Source: Jannaschia aquimarina
GTDB lineage: Bacteria; Pseudomonadota; Alphaproteobacteria; Rhodobacterales; Rhodobacteraceae
Assembly (NCBI RefSeq): GCF_000877395.1
Contig: NZ_JYFE01000037.1
Coordinates: 1-64,000, forward strand
DNA: 64,000 nucleotides
Direction of reading: 5' to 3'
How positions within the stretch are numbered: the stretch's first letter is position 1; each line of letters starts with the position of its first letter. A program made the translations under genes and the position numbers. Below are positions 1-7,597 of this stretch, piece after piece. Below the pieces are notes generated by a model. The model was not told where the DNA came from, did no database searches, and saw only the letters and a list, made by a program, of their open reading frames with translations.

Positions 1-1701
1 GGACCCGCCCGCCCGCGAGAGGGTCGCAGCGCTTGCGCCGATGACGGCGCGGGCTTCTGGTGCGACGCCGCGCAGGGCCGCCTCGACCCGCTGCGCGACA
101 TTCACCGTCTCGCCCGTCAGCGTGTAGTCGACGCGTCCCGCGAAGCCGATATCGCCGACCAGCGCGGGCCCGGAATGCAGGCCGATCCGCGCCCGCGGAC
201 CATCGCCCAGAACGCCGGGGAGCCTCTCGGCCAGACGCCGGGCAGCGCGCAGCGCGCGTTCGGCATGATCGGGCTGCGCCTCTGGTGCCCCCCAGAACGC
301 CATCAGTCCGTCGCCCGTGTACTTGTCGATCACCCCGCCCTCCGCCTCGATCAGAGGGCCGGCGGCCTCGAAGAGGCCCGAGAGGTGGTGCGCGACCTCG
401 GCGGCGGGGCGCCCACCGGCAAAGCGGGTGAAGCCCTCAAGGTCGAGAAACATGACGGTCACGTCCCGCTCCTCCGGCGCGGCGGCGCGCTCGGGCAGGT
501 CCAGCAATCTGCGGGTCAGAACCCGCGGCACGTAGGTGGCAAGCTTCTCCAGCGTCGCCGCCGTTCCCGCCGCGCGCTGGCCGATCGAGCGCCATTCACT
601 CAGCCGCGACCGCTCCATGTCGGGCTGCCGTGCCCCCTCGAAGTCGAGCGCGGCCAGCGACCCCAGCACGTCGTCAAGCCGGCCGACCCGTCTCGCCAGA
701 TGCCGACCCAACACCCAGGCCCCCACGGCGGCCAGCGACGTCAGGAGCAAGCCGATGCTCGCAGCGATGGCGGGGGAGTTGCGCGCGTAGGCGGTGTCGG
801 CGGCGGGCACCGCGACCACCAGCGTCAGCGGCGCAGGCCCATAGCCGGGCATGCGCCGGGTGAAGTAGACATGCACATCGCCCGCAACTTCGCTCAGGTG
901 CCCACCCGCCGCAGCAAGCCCTTCGGGCACGTCGTCCTGAGGCAGACGCGCATCCCAGATCGCGGCGACGACCGGGTCCGTGCTGTCGCTGACCAGCGGC
1001 AGGGCGGTGCTTTCGTCCGCCCGTTCCAGCGCGACGCGGCCGGGATAGGCGACCAGCCGGTCTCGGCCCGCCATGACGAAAGCCGTGACCCCGTAGCGCG
1101 CGGACACGTCCTCGGCATAGCGCGAAATGCCCGCCCCGGTGACGCCCACGCCGAACAGGCCCAGAAGCGTCCCGTCCCGCAGCATCGCCGCCCGATGGTT
1201 CAGGATCACGTCCCCGAGCGCGAAAGAGTAGAAGGGCGGCGCCCAGACGGAGACGCGCCCTGCCCGGGCATCCGCCACGGCCTGGGGTGTGAAAGGCAGG
1301 TTATCCAGGGGTTCTTCGATCTCCAACAGCGAGTCCCGCTCCCACCGGAGCATCGAGCCGTCGAGACGGATCCAGCCGATCCCGAAGACCTGCGGCGTCC
1401 CCGCAAGCAGGCCATGCACGAAGGTTCGGAGCATCGCCTCGTCCGTGGGATCGACCATTCCTTCGGCGACCAGGCGCTGCGCCTGATCCATCTTGGCCTC
1501 GACCGGATCGAGCAAGCGCTGGACCTCGGCCTCCAGCCCGTCCATCACCGTCTCGGCCCGTTGCAGGACCAGCTTTTCGGTCACACTCGACGACACGGCA
1601 TAGCCCACCAGGATCGTCGGTGTGGCCCCGCCCACGATCAGCGCGGCAAGCACAAGCGGCAAAAGGGTCGAGAGGCGGATCGTGGCCTTGGGCTTCGTCA
1701 T
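1..1701 (-). CDS. Membrane class III adenylate/guanylate cyclase, C-terminus outside window
   Basis: This is the first 567 residues of a membrane-bound class III nucleotide cyclase, which would make a cyclic nucleotide in response to an external signal. Translation starts at an ATG and runs off the left edge without a stop. Seen: a membrane segment at residues 12-35, about 270 periplasmic residues that look like a Cache-type sensor, a second membrane segment near 308-332, a HAMP-like linker, and the catalytic domain from about residue 412. The metal-binding aspartates lie in FLDLEG (D420) and YTGDG (D464). The transition-state Asn/Arg lie in TVNVAQR. The ligand, and whether ATP or GTP is used, cannot be told from the sequence. 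Confidence 0.88.
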   Translation of the reverse strand, partial: MTKPKATIRLSTLLPLVLAALIVGGATPTILVGYAVSSSVTEKLVLQRAETVMDGLEAEVQRLLDPVEAKMDQAQRLVAEGMVDPTDEAMLRTFVHGLLAGTPQVFGIGWIRLDGSMLRWERDSLLEIEEPLDNLPFTPQAVADARAGRVSVWAPPFYSFALGDVILNHRAAMLRDGTLLGLFGVGVTGAGISRYAEDVSARYGVTAFVMAGRDRLVAYPGRVALERADESTALPLVSDSTDPVVAAIWDARLPQDDVPEGLAAAGGHLSEVAGDVHVYFTRRMPGYGPAPLTLVVAVPAADTAYARNSPAIAASIGLLLTSLAAVGAWVLGRHLARRVGRLDDVLGSLAALDFEGARQPDMERSRLSEWRSIGQRAAGTAATLEKLATYVPRVLTRRLLDLPERAAAPEERDVTVMFLDLEGFTRFAGGRPAAEVAHHLSGLFEAAGPLIEAEGGVIDKYTGDGLMAFWGAPEAQPDHAERALRAARRLAERLPGVLGDGPRARIGLHSGPALVGDIGFAGRVDYTLTGETVNVAQRVEAALRGVAPEARAVIGASAATLSRAGGS

Positions 1702-1794
1702 GTCTCTCTCGCTGGACGGGCCCGCGGCCCCGGTCGATCCTGACAGAAAGGCCCCGCCCTGTTCAACCTGGCGAGGCCCACGGATGGGAGTTGG

Positions 1795-2661
1795 TCAGCG
1801 CGTCAGGTAGCCGCCATTGACGAAGACGGTCTGCCCGTTGGTCCACTGGCTTTCGGGCAGGACCAGATTGGCGACGGCCGGGACGACATCGGCGACGGTA
1901 CCGAGGCGCCCCTCGGTCGAGAGCCCCGAGGCATAGGCCACGCTCTGCGGCGTCTCGGCGGCGTGGAAGAAGGGCGTATCGATGGGACCGGGTGCGACGT
2001 TGTTCACAGTGATCCTGCGGTCGCCGAGCTCTTTCGCCAGCATGCGCGTGAACTCCTCCACCGGGGCTTTCGTGCCGCCGTAGCCCGCATATCCGGGGGC
2101 CGCGCCCGCCGTCAGCGACGTGCCGACCGCGATGATGCGCCCCCCGTCGCGCAACCGGCGCGCGGCCTCGCGCATCGCGTAGAAGGTCGTCATGGTATTG
2201 TCGTTGACGAGGCGCTCGAATTCCGCGTCGGTGAATTCCGCCACGGGCTTCTTGATGATGGTCCCGGCGCAGTGGACCAGGATGTCCGTTCCGCCGAATT
2301 CGGTCTCTGCCACGTCGAAGAGCGCCGCGACTTGGGTGCTGTCGCCAAGGTCGCCATGCGCGACGGCGGCGCGGGCGCCTGCGGCGCGGACCAGGTCGGC
2401 TGTCTCTTCGGCTTCGGCGCGGCTTTCGGGGCGGTGGTGGTGGACGACCACGTCGGCCCCCATCTGCGCCAGCCGCTGGGCGAAGCCACGGCCAAGGTTG
2501 TTTCGCGCGCCGGTCACGATGGCGATCTTGCCGACGAGTGGGCGGGGATCCGCGCCTTGTGCGGCGGCACTGGTGGCGCCGGTGGCTGCGGCCGCACCGG
2601 CAGCGGCAAAGCCGAGGCCTCGGATGATGGCACGGCGGGAGGGGGTCTGAAGGTCGGTCAT
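1795..2661 (-). CDS. Tat-exported SDR family oxidoreductase
   Basis: This is a 288-residue short-chain dehydrogenase/reductase with an N-terminal twin-arginine signal (SRRAIIRGLGF, residues 8-18) and an alanine-rich hydrophobic stretch after it. The Rossmann cofactor motif TGARNNLGRG follows at about residue 50. The catalytic Ser, Tyr and Lys are in GTSLTAG and YAGYGGTK. The C-terminal NGGYLT is usual for the family. Tat export suggests that the enzyme folds with NAD(P) in the cytoplasm and is then moved to the periplasm, which is uncommon for this family. The substrate is not apparent. It follows the small exported proteins on the same strand, after two hairpins. Confidence 0.85.
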   Translation of the reverse strand: MTDLQTPSRRAIIRGLGFAAAGAAAATGATSAAAQGADPRPLVGKIAIVTGARNNLGRGFAQRLAQMGADVVVHHHRPESRAEAEETADLVRAAGARAAVAHGDLGDSTQVAALFDVAETEFGGTDILVHCAGTIIKKPVAEFTDAEFERLVNDNTMTTFYAMREAARRLRDGGRIIAVGTSLTAGAAPGYAGYGGTKAPVEEFTRMLAKELGDRRITVNNVAPGPIDTPFFHAAETPQSVAYASGLSTEGRLGTVADVVPAVANLVLPESQWTNGQTVFVNGGYLTR

Positions 2662-2698
2662 GGGAACTCCGCGTCAGGAAAGGTCAGAGCGCCAAGGA

Positions 2699-2726
2699 GG
2701 GCCGCCGACGGGAGGACAGGCGGCCC
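2699..2726 (-). terminator. Hairpin upstream of the SDR gene
   Basis: GGGCCGCC (2699-2706) is the exact complement of GGCGGCCC (2719-2726), with a 12-base loop. It lies in the 144-base gap between the small exported protein gene and the SDR gene. No T-tract follows, so termination or mRNA-end protection is inferred only from position. Confidence 0.35.
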
Positions 2727-2761
2727 CCCTGGCTTGGGGAGGGGTTTGGGAGAGGTCGGCG

Positions 2762-2792
2762 CGCCGGGCGGTCGGGAGAGGTCCGCCCGGCG
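2762..2792 (-). terminator. 10-bp hairpin after small exported protein gene
   Basis: CGCCGGGCGG (2762-2771) pairs perfectly with CCGCCCGGCG (2783-2792) across an 11-base loop. It sits 13 bases past the stop of the 2806-3111 gene. No run of T follows. It probably acts as a 3'-end stabiliser or weak terminator. Confidence 0.45.
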
Positions 2793-2805
2793 TGGGCGGC
2801 GGGGA

Positions 2806-3111
2806 TCAGTCGTTGTCCTCCGCGGCGATGGCTTCGAAGATCTCCGCACCGTAGGTCGGCTGACCGGAGACGAGGGTGACGCTGTCCACCGAGATGCGCT
2901 CGCTGGGCGACAGGTCCTGGTTGAAGTGCGAGACGACGTCGCCCTTCAGACCCGAGCGGGTCGAGATGGAGACCGGCTGCGTTTCGGGCAGGAAGATCTG
3001 CTCGTTGGCGCTGAGGTCCTGGTTGAAATGCGTGACGGCCATTGCGGTCGGGTTGGCGAGGGCCGGTGTGGCGAGCGCGAGGGCGAAAGCGGAGAGGGTC
3101 AGGGTTTTCAT
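2806..3111 (-). CDS. Small exported protein with two HFNQDLS repeats (paralogue 1)
   Basis: This 101-residue protein has a clear Sec signal peptide (MKTLTLSAFALALATPALA, cleavage near residue 19-20). The mature part is about 80 residues and carries the motif HFNQDLS twice (residues 28-34 and 62-68). It ends in SGQPTYGAEIFE plus an acidic tail. The next gene encodes a paralogue with the same architecture, so the pair arose by duplication. The start is well supported by AAAGGA eight bases upstream of the ATG. There are no cysteines, no membrane segment and no enzyme motif. I do not recognise the family. A periplasmic or secreted role is inferred from the signal peptide only. Confidence 0.75.
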   Translation of the reverse strand: MKTLTLSAFALALATPALANPTAMAVTHFNQDLSANEQIFLPETQPVSISTRSGLKGDVVSHFNQDLSPSERISVDSVTLVSGQPTYGAEIFEAIAAEDND

Positions 3112-3173
3112 GGTTTCGGTCCTTTTGTGAGGATGTTGCTTGGGTTCGGGGGTTCGGGTCGAAGGATGGTCGA

Positions 3174-3500
3174 TCAGTCGTCGTCTTCCGCGCGCAGCCG
3201 CTCGAAGATCTCGGCGCCGTAGGTCGGCTGGCCGGACCAGGCGGTCGCCGTCTCGGCCCGCAGGCGATCGTTGCCCGTCCGGTCCTGGTTGAAGTGGGCG
3301 ATGGCTTCGCCGACCGTGCCGCCGCGGGTCGAGACCGAAGTCAGGGACCGGTCCGCATCGGGCATCGGGATCACGTCATTGCCGCTGAGGTCCTGGTTGA
3401 AATGGGCGATGGCGCGCTCCATCGGCGAGAGCTGCTGGGCGGCGGCGGGGAGGGTGCCGAGCGACAATGCGGCAGCGGCGATCAGGGTCAGGGTTTTCAT
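3174..3500 (-). CDS. Small exported protein with two HFNQD repeats (paralogue 2)
   Basis: This 108-residue protein is a tandem paralogue of the downstream 101-residue protein. The start chosen is the MKTLTL methionine, which has AAAGGA nine bases upstream and opens directly into a signal peptide (to about residue 21). A longer in-frame reading would put 26 polar residues before the signal and is unlikely. HFNQDLSGND (residues 33-42) and HFNQDRTGND (69-78) repeat the paralogue's core, and SGQPTYGAEIFE recurs at 89-100, followed by an acidic end. The identical signal start, repeat spacing and tail show descent from one gene. Function is unknown. Confidence 0.75.
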   Translation of the reverse strand: MKTLTLIAAAALSLGTLPAAAQQLSPMERAIAHFNQDLSGNDVIPMPDADRSLTSVSTRGGTVGEAIAHFNQDRTGNDRLRAETATAWSGQPTYGAEIFERLRAEDDD

Positions 3501-3922
3501 CGGTCTGTTTCCTTTCGGGTTTCGGTTCGCTTGGCTGGGTGCCTCGCTTCGATGAGACAGAGATAGAAAATCAATCATTCCGCAGGGAGTGCGAAAGATT
3601 TGGTCATATTGATCTATTATGTAGATGGTTCTGACGGGTAGGCTGGCCGTCTTCCAAGCAGATCACGCCGCGCACGCATCCCCGCGAAGGGAAACCGCCG
3701 CCCGTGCTCGGATGACAGGGATGCGCGGTCGGCCGCCTCCACCCCCAAGCGGGCGATGATGATGGCCGGCCACTGCGACCTCGGTGATCTGCAACCGAGA
3801 AGGCGGAGCCAGGGGGAAGCGCTCCGGAGCCGTTGCAAAAAGGGCGGTACCGACCTGCCCCATCGGGGGATCCCGGTCAGGTGATCGGCCAATGCCCCGG
3901 GAAGGGGCTCACACGCCCGATC
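3501..3922. other. Intergenic DNA without a recognisable gene
   Basis: No credible gene is visible. Bases about 3550-3625, directly upstream of the small exported protein gene, are markedly A/T-rich for this genome and probably hold its promoter, although no clear -35/-10 pair could be assigned. The rest is GC-rich with only spurious open frames. Confidence 0.5.
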
Positions 3923-4160
3923 CAGCAGGTCCTCGACCCCACGGCGGCCGCGCAATTCGCGCACCGCCGCAATCGTGACGTCCTGCCTGTTCTCCGACCC
4001 CGTGCGGCTCGAGAGGACGCGCTGGCCTGAGCAGGTCGGCAATAACGGCGAACATATCGTCGGAGTTCGATCGCCGCGCGGCCGGCACGGCGAAGCACTC
4101 GCGCCTGTGCCTGTCGGTCGCCGCGAGCATCCGGATCCGGCGCACTTCCTGTGTGCAGTC
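3923..4160 (-). pseudogene. Decayed IS3-family transposase (OrfB) remnant
   Basis: Two adjoining minus-strand frames recall the integrase core of IS3-family transposases. One frame (4160 to about 4029) reads DCTQEVRRIRMLAATD, then RRECFAV, then SNSDDMFAVIADL. This matches the family pattern D-x-T-x-x-G-R-x-F-R-M-L-x-x-x-D followed by T-R-E-C-L-A-I and a helix ending in ADL. A second frame (4042 to about 3923) continues with RTGSENR and AAVRELRGRRGVE, like the SDNGPEF and AVRxWL segments, so a frameshift is implied. There are no ends, inverted repeats or intact catalytic triad. The assignment rests on pattern recognition of about 80 residues. Confidence 0.45.
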
Positions 4161-4245
4161 CGAGCTCCGATGGGAACAGGTCGGTCGAGCCGCCGACGAA
4201 GGCCGATCGACCGAGGACGTCCTGCAGTAGCGCTGGTTGGATGAG

Positions 4246-4320
4246 TGGTGCCCGGGGGCGGAATCGAACCACCGACACGCGGATTTTCAATCCGCTGCTC
4301 TACCCCTGAGCTACCCGGGC
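4246..4320 (-). tRNA. tRNA-Phe (GAA)
   Basis: This is a 75-base cloverleaf on the minus strand. The acceptor stem is GCCCGGG/CCCGGGC, the D arm is GCTCAGGGGTAGAGC, the anticodon stem-loop is GCGGATTGAAAATCCGC with anticodon GAA, and the T arm is GGTGGTTCGATTCCGCC. The 3' CCA is encoded in the DNA. It lies between the IS3-like remnant and yacG. Confidence 0.97.
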
Positions 4321-4421
4321 ACGGGTATCGGCGATGTGGATCGCCGCGGGTGGGCGCGTGTTATGGCAGGCGCCTCGCACTGTCCAGCCCCAAAGCCGCG
4401 CGCCTGCGCCGGGATGCGCTG

Positions 4422-4607
4422 CTAATGCGGCTCCGATCGGTCCGACGTGCCGGCGGCGTCCAGCGCCTCGTCCAGATCATCCGGATCCGTCGATGGAACC
4501 GCATAGGCGCCGGTCATCCAGCGGCCGAGATCGATGTCGGCGCATCGCTTCGAACAGAAGGGGCGGTAAGCGGCGACGGTGGCGGCCTTGCAGATGGGGC
4601 AGGTCAC
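4422..4607 (-). CDS. yacG: DNA gyrase inhibitor / zinc-binding protein YacG
   Basis: This is a 61-residue zinc-finger protein of the YacG family. Members bind GyrB and inhibit DNA gyrase in E. coli. The four zinc-ligand cysteines are C3, C6, C18 and C22 (CPIC and CSKRC), followed by the family signature DLGRWMTGAYAVP. The start is a GTG that overlaps the TGA of the RNase E/G gene (GTGA), so translation is probably coupled. Length is normal for the family. It is the last gene of the infA-maf-RNase block. Confidence 0.9.
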   Translation of the reverse strand: MTCPICKAATVAAYRPFCSKRCADIDLGRWMTGAYAVPSTDPDDLDEALDAAGTSDRSEPH

Positions 4608-5617
4608 AACAGCTCCTCCAATGGCCGGCGGACACGCTTGCGGGTCAATTCGTAGTGGCCCAGCGGCGTCCAGCCGATCAGGGATGTCTCGACCGGATCG
4701 CCCTTGAGCGCTCCGCGGAGGGCCGCCTCCCACGGCTTTCGGTCCTTCTTGGGCATAGGCGCCAAGTCTAGGACGATCTGACCACCCAGGCCACGCAACC
4801 GCAACTGTCTGGGCAAAGCACGGGCGGCGGCGAAGTTCGCCTTGGTTCCCGCGGCCGGGGACGTGTCCGACATGTTGACGTCGACGGCGACCAGAGCGCG
4901 CGTCCGCTCCACGAAAAGGGTCGTAGGACCGACGACGACACGTGAGGATCGGAGCACATCCAGCTGATCTGAAACGATATCCCAATCGTTCACGACGCTT
5001 GTCACATCCGACCATTCGGACCAGGCGACCTGATGCGCGTCGGGCCCATCGAGGAGATGCTCGGCGCCTGCGCCGGTATCGCTCATGACCGCCATGGCGA
5101 GATCCCAAGTCCGGCGGAGGTCGTCCTCGATCTCCTCGGGCGGCGCGCTCTCGCAGGCGGAGCGCAGGATCACGCCCGTCTCTCCCCGCTCAGGCGGCAC
5201 GGCCTCTCGGGCGATCTCTTCGATGCGGTCGCGCTCCTCGTCCTCGCGGATCGAGCGGGCGATGTTCACGCCCGGCGCGTCGGGCGTGACGATGCAATAC
5301 CGCGAGCGGAAGAGGACCCGGTCGGTGACCGGCACGGCCTTGCCGTCCTCGGAGTGTCCCGAGACCTGGACCAGAACCGCCTGCCCCGGGCTACGCCCCC
5401 GAGCGCCACGCAGGAACCCGGTCAAGCCGTTGCCGAGCTTGACGAAAATCCCGCCCTGCCCCTTGACCGGACGGTCGCACACCGCGCGATAGACGGCGCC
5501 CGGGCGGGGCGCGTCATCGGCTGCATCGATGAGAAGGTCGTCGAGTTGCCCGTCCCGCAGCAGAGCGGCAGCGGGCCGGTCGCGGTAATGGCCAAGAACG
5601 ATCTGATCGCCCTTCAT
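4604..5617 (-). CDS. Short RNase E/G family ribonuclease
   Basis: This is a 337-residue member of the RNase E/G family, made of little more than the catalytic core. An S1-like region comes first ([15 protein letters not shown], about residues 53-67). The DNase-I-like catalytic part follows. Both metal-binding aspartates of the family can be placed: the first in VAVDVN and the second in [11 protein letters not shown], after [10 protein letters not shown]. The usual DVNSG is DVNMSD here. The zinc-link and long C-terminal scaffold of full RNase E are missing, as expected of the compact alphaproteobacterial paralogue next to maf. The ATG overlaps the maf stop (ATGA). Probable role: trimming of rRNA or other RNA. 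Confidence 0.85.
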   Translation of the reverse strand: MKGDQIVLGHYRDRPAAALLRDGQLDDLLIDAADDAPRPGAVYRAVCDRPVKGQGGIFVKLGNGLTGFLRGARGRSPGQAVLVQVSGHSEDGKAVPVTDRVLFRSRYCIVTPDAPGVNIARSIREDEERDRIEEIAREAVPPERGETGVILRSACESAPPEEIEDDLRRTWDLAMAVMSDTGAGAEHLLDGPDAHQVAWSEWSDVTSVVNDWDIVSDQLDVLRSSRVVVGPTTLFVERTRALVAVDVNMSDTSPAAGTKANFAAARALPRQLRLRGLGGQIVLDLAPMPKKDRKPWEAALRGALKGDPVETSLIGWTPLGHYELTRKRVRRPLEELL

Positions 5618-6180
5618 CGCCAGATCTCCATCCCGGCGGCCTGAAGCAGGTTTGCCGTCTCGTGCAGCGGCAGGCCGACGATCGCGGAATGGCTCCCCTC
5701 GATCCAGCTGACGAAGGCCGCGGCGGGTCCCTGAATGGCATAGGCGCCTGCCTTTCCCTGCCAGTCGCCCGTCGCGAGGTAGCCCGAAATCTCCTTTTCA
5801 CTCAGACGCTTGAGCTTGACCGAGGACATGCTGGTGCGGTGCCAGGCCTGGTCGCCGCGGCGGACGGCGATGGCTGTGATCACACGATGGCGGCGGCCCA
5901 TCAGGCTTTCGAGAAACGCACGGGCCTCGGCCGCATCGGCGGGCTTGCCGAGGATGCGGCGACCGAGTGCGACAGTGGTGTCCGCGCAGAGCACGATATC
6001 GTCGGGCGCGGCCTCGACCGCCGTGAGCTTGGACGCCGTGATCCGCTCGCAATAGGCGCGCGGAAGCTCTGCATGTCGGGGGGTCTCATCCACGTCGGGG
6101 GGACGGACATCGTCGGGCACGATGCCCAGCTGCGCCAGCAACTCCAGCCGGCGCGGGGACCCAGAGCCGAGGATAAACAA
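5614..6180 (-). CDS. maf: Maf-like nucleoside triphosphate pyrophosphatase
   Basis: This is a 188-residue Maf/HAM1-like enzyme that hydrolyses non-canonical or dTTP/UTP-type nucleotides to monophosphates. The phosphate-binding start [10 protein letters not shown] is at residues 5-14, the catalytic Asp region is ADTTVALG, and KAGAYAIQG and [15 protein letters not shown] complete the family pattern. Length is typical. It sits 13 bases after infA and overlaps the RNase E/G gene by four bases, a conserved arrangement in alphaproteobacteria. Confidence 0.92.
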   Translation of the reverse strand: MFILGSGSPRRLELLAQLGIVPDDVRPPDVDETPRHAELPRAYCERITASKLTAVEAAPDDIVLCADTTVALGRRILGKPADAAEARAFLESLMGRRHRVITAIAVRRGDQAWHRTSMSSVKLKRLSEKEISGYLATGDWQGKAGAYAIQGPAAAFVSWIEGSHSAIVGLPLHETANLLQAAGMEIWR

Positions 6181-6193
6181 AGGCTTACGGGCC

Positions 6194-6412
6194 TTACTTG
6201 AAGCGATAGTTGATCCGTCCCTTGGTCAGGTCGTAGGGTGTCATCTCGACCTGAACACGGTCGCCTGCAAGGACGCGGATGCGGTTCTTGCGCATCTTTC
6301 CCGCCGTGTGCGCGATGATCTCATGGCCGTTGTCGAGCTCGACCCGGAACGTCGCGTTGGGCAGGAGTTCCTTCACGACGCCTGGGAATTCGAGCATCTC
6401 TTCCTTGGCCAT
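6194..6412 (-). CDS. infA: Translation initiation factor IF-1
   Basis: This is a 72-residue OB-fold protein. [20 protein letters not shown] and the end [13 protein letters not shown] are near-invariant IF-1 sequence. IF-1 binds the ribosomal A site during initiation. The ATG has GGAGA six to seven bases upstream. Longer upstream readings enter a repeat-rich intergenic region and are not credible. Confidence 0.98.
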   Translation of the reverse strand: MAKEEMLEFPGVVKELLPNATFRVELDNGHEIIAHTAGKMRKNRIRVLAGDRVQVEMTPYDLTKGRINYRFK

Positions 6413-6518
6413 GATCTCTCCTGTGATTGCGGACCCCATGTTCGGGGATGCGGTTAGATGGTCCCGAATCGGGGGTTTGGCAAGTGCTGGAAAGGGGTTC
6501 GGAGGCGGGGCACGCCCT

Positions 6519-6556
6519 GTGCATCCCGCGTGCACCCCCTGTGCACCCCCTGTGCA
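6519..6556. repeat. Four GTGCA motifs at exact 11-bp spacing
   Basis: GTGCA occurs at 6519, 6530, 6541 and 6552, each start 11 bp after the last, with the spacer mostly CCCCCT. The array lies about 107-144 bp upstream of the infA start, in the gap before the phosphatase gene. A sister array of three units in the same orientation lies at 59545-59571. One-turn spacing would place all motifs on one face of the helix, so protein binding is possible. Confidence 0.6.
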
Positions 6557-6614
6557 GACCAAAATGCGCAAAGGCGGTTTGCACGAACGAAAGGGAGACG
6601 GAGCGCCGACGGGG

Positions 6615-7073
6615 TCAAGCCCGGATCCGGGTGACGGGGAACCGTTTGCGCAGACGCTCTTCGATCTGGTCGCGGGTCTGGCGGTAGACGGCGAGCTTGG
6701 CCTCGCGGCTTTCGCCCAGGCCGGTCGGGTCCATGATGGGCCAATATTCGACGTCGATATGGGCGTGGCGGGCGAGTTCCTGCGCCTGCCGCTGCGAGGC
6801 GGGCGAGAGCGCGACGATCAGGTCGAACTGTTCGAGGTCGTCGCCCCAATCGCGCATTTCCTCGAAGCTGCGGGTGCGGTGGCGGGACAGCTCTACGCCG
6901 ACCTCTTCGCAGACGGCGATGGCGAAGCCGTCGATCTCCAGGTCGTTCTTCACGCCAGCCGACTGGACGTAGATGTCCATTCCGTGGAGCTTCTTCATCA
7001 ACCCTTCGGCCATCGGCGAGCGGACCGCGTTGTGGTCGCAGCAGAACAGCACGGATTGGGGAAGATCGGCCAC
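6615..7073 (-). CDS. Low-molecular-weight phosphotyrosine phosphatase family protein
   Basis: This is a 152-residue LMW-PTP/arsenate-reductase-fold protein. The P-loop C-x5-R-S is CDHNAVRS, with catalytic C12 and R18. The general-acid loop is probably IMDPTG near residue 117. Length is typical. It lies one base from the UPF0262 stop region in the conserved hisD-UPF0262-phosphatase block, where its natural substrate is not established. Arsenate reduction is less likely because there is no ars context. Confidence 0.85.
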   Translation of the reverse strand: MADLPQSVLFCCDHNAVRSPMAEGLMKKLHGMDIYVQSAGVKNDLEIDGFAIAVCEEVGVELSRHRTRSFEEMRDWGDDLEQFDLIVALSPASQRQAQELARHAHIDVEYWPIMDPTGLGESREAKLAVYRQTRDQIEERLRKRFPVTRIRA

Positions 7074-7074
7074 C

Positions 7075-7545
7075 CTACCCCCCGTGGTGCAGCACGCAGA
7101 TCAGCGTGAAGAGGCGCCGCGCGGTGTCGATGTCGATCCGGGCCTTGCCTTCCAGCCGCTCTTGCAGAAGGCGCGCGCCTTCGTTGTGGATGCCGCGGCG
7201 GGCCATATCGATAGCCTCGATCTGGCTTGGCGGCAGCTTCTTGACGGCGTCGAAGTAGGACTCGCAGATCTGCCAGTAATCCTTGACGATTTGGCGGAAC
7301 GGGCTGAGCGACAGGATGATCTCGCCCGCCTCGCCGCCTTTTACGGCAACGCCCATCACGAGCCGCCTTTCGCGGATCGACAGGTGCAGGTCGTAAGGCC
7401 CCGGCGGGGCGCCCTCGCGGTCCAGCGCGAAGGAGTTGTCTTCCAGCAGATCGAAAATCGCCACCGCCCGTTCTTGCGCGATCTCTGGCGTGGGAACGGG
7501 GAGGTTGGCGTCGTCGATCTCTATGTGGGCGATGCGGTCGGTCAT
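7075..7545 (-). CDS. UPF0262 family protein
   Basis: This is a 156-residue cytoplasmic protein of the alphaproteobacterial family UPF0262. Family features are an acidic N-terminus, SIRERRLVMGVA, the central SPFRQIVKDYWQICESYF, and RRGIHNEGARLLQERL. No catalytic motif is recognised and the molecular function is unknown. It consistently follows hisD in this lineage, as here, with a 52-base gap. Confidence 0.88.
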   Translation of the reverse strand: MTDRIAHIEIDDANLPVPTPEIAQERAVAIFDLLEDNSFALDREGAPPGPYDLHLSIRERRLVMGVAVKGGEAGEIILSLSPFRQIVKDYWQICESYFDAVKKLPPSQIEAIDMARRGIHNEGARLLQERLEGKARIDIDTARRLFTLICVLHHGG

Positions 7546-7597
7546 GGGGCCACGGCGTATGCGAGCTTGGAACGGGGGGCCATGCTGCGAAGGTCGG

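Noticed and set aside
3877-4290. 137-codon minus-strand open frame covering the tRNA-Phe gene
   Set aside because: It overlaps a clear tRNA and has no protein-like composition.
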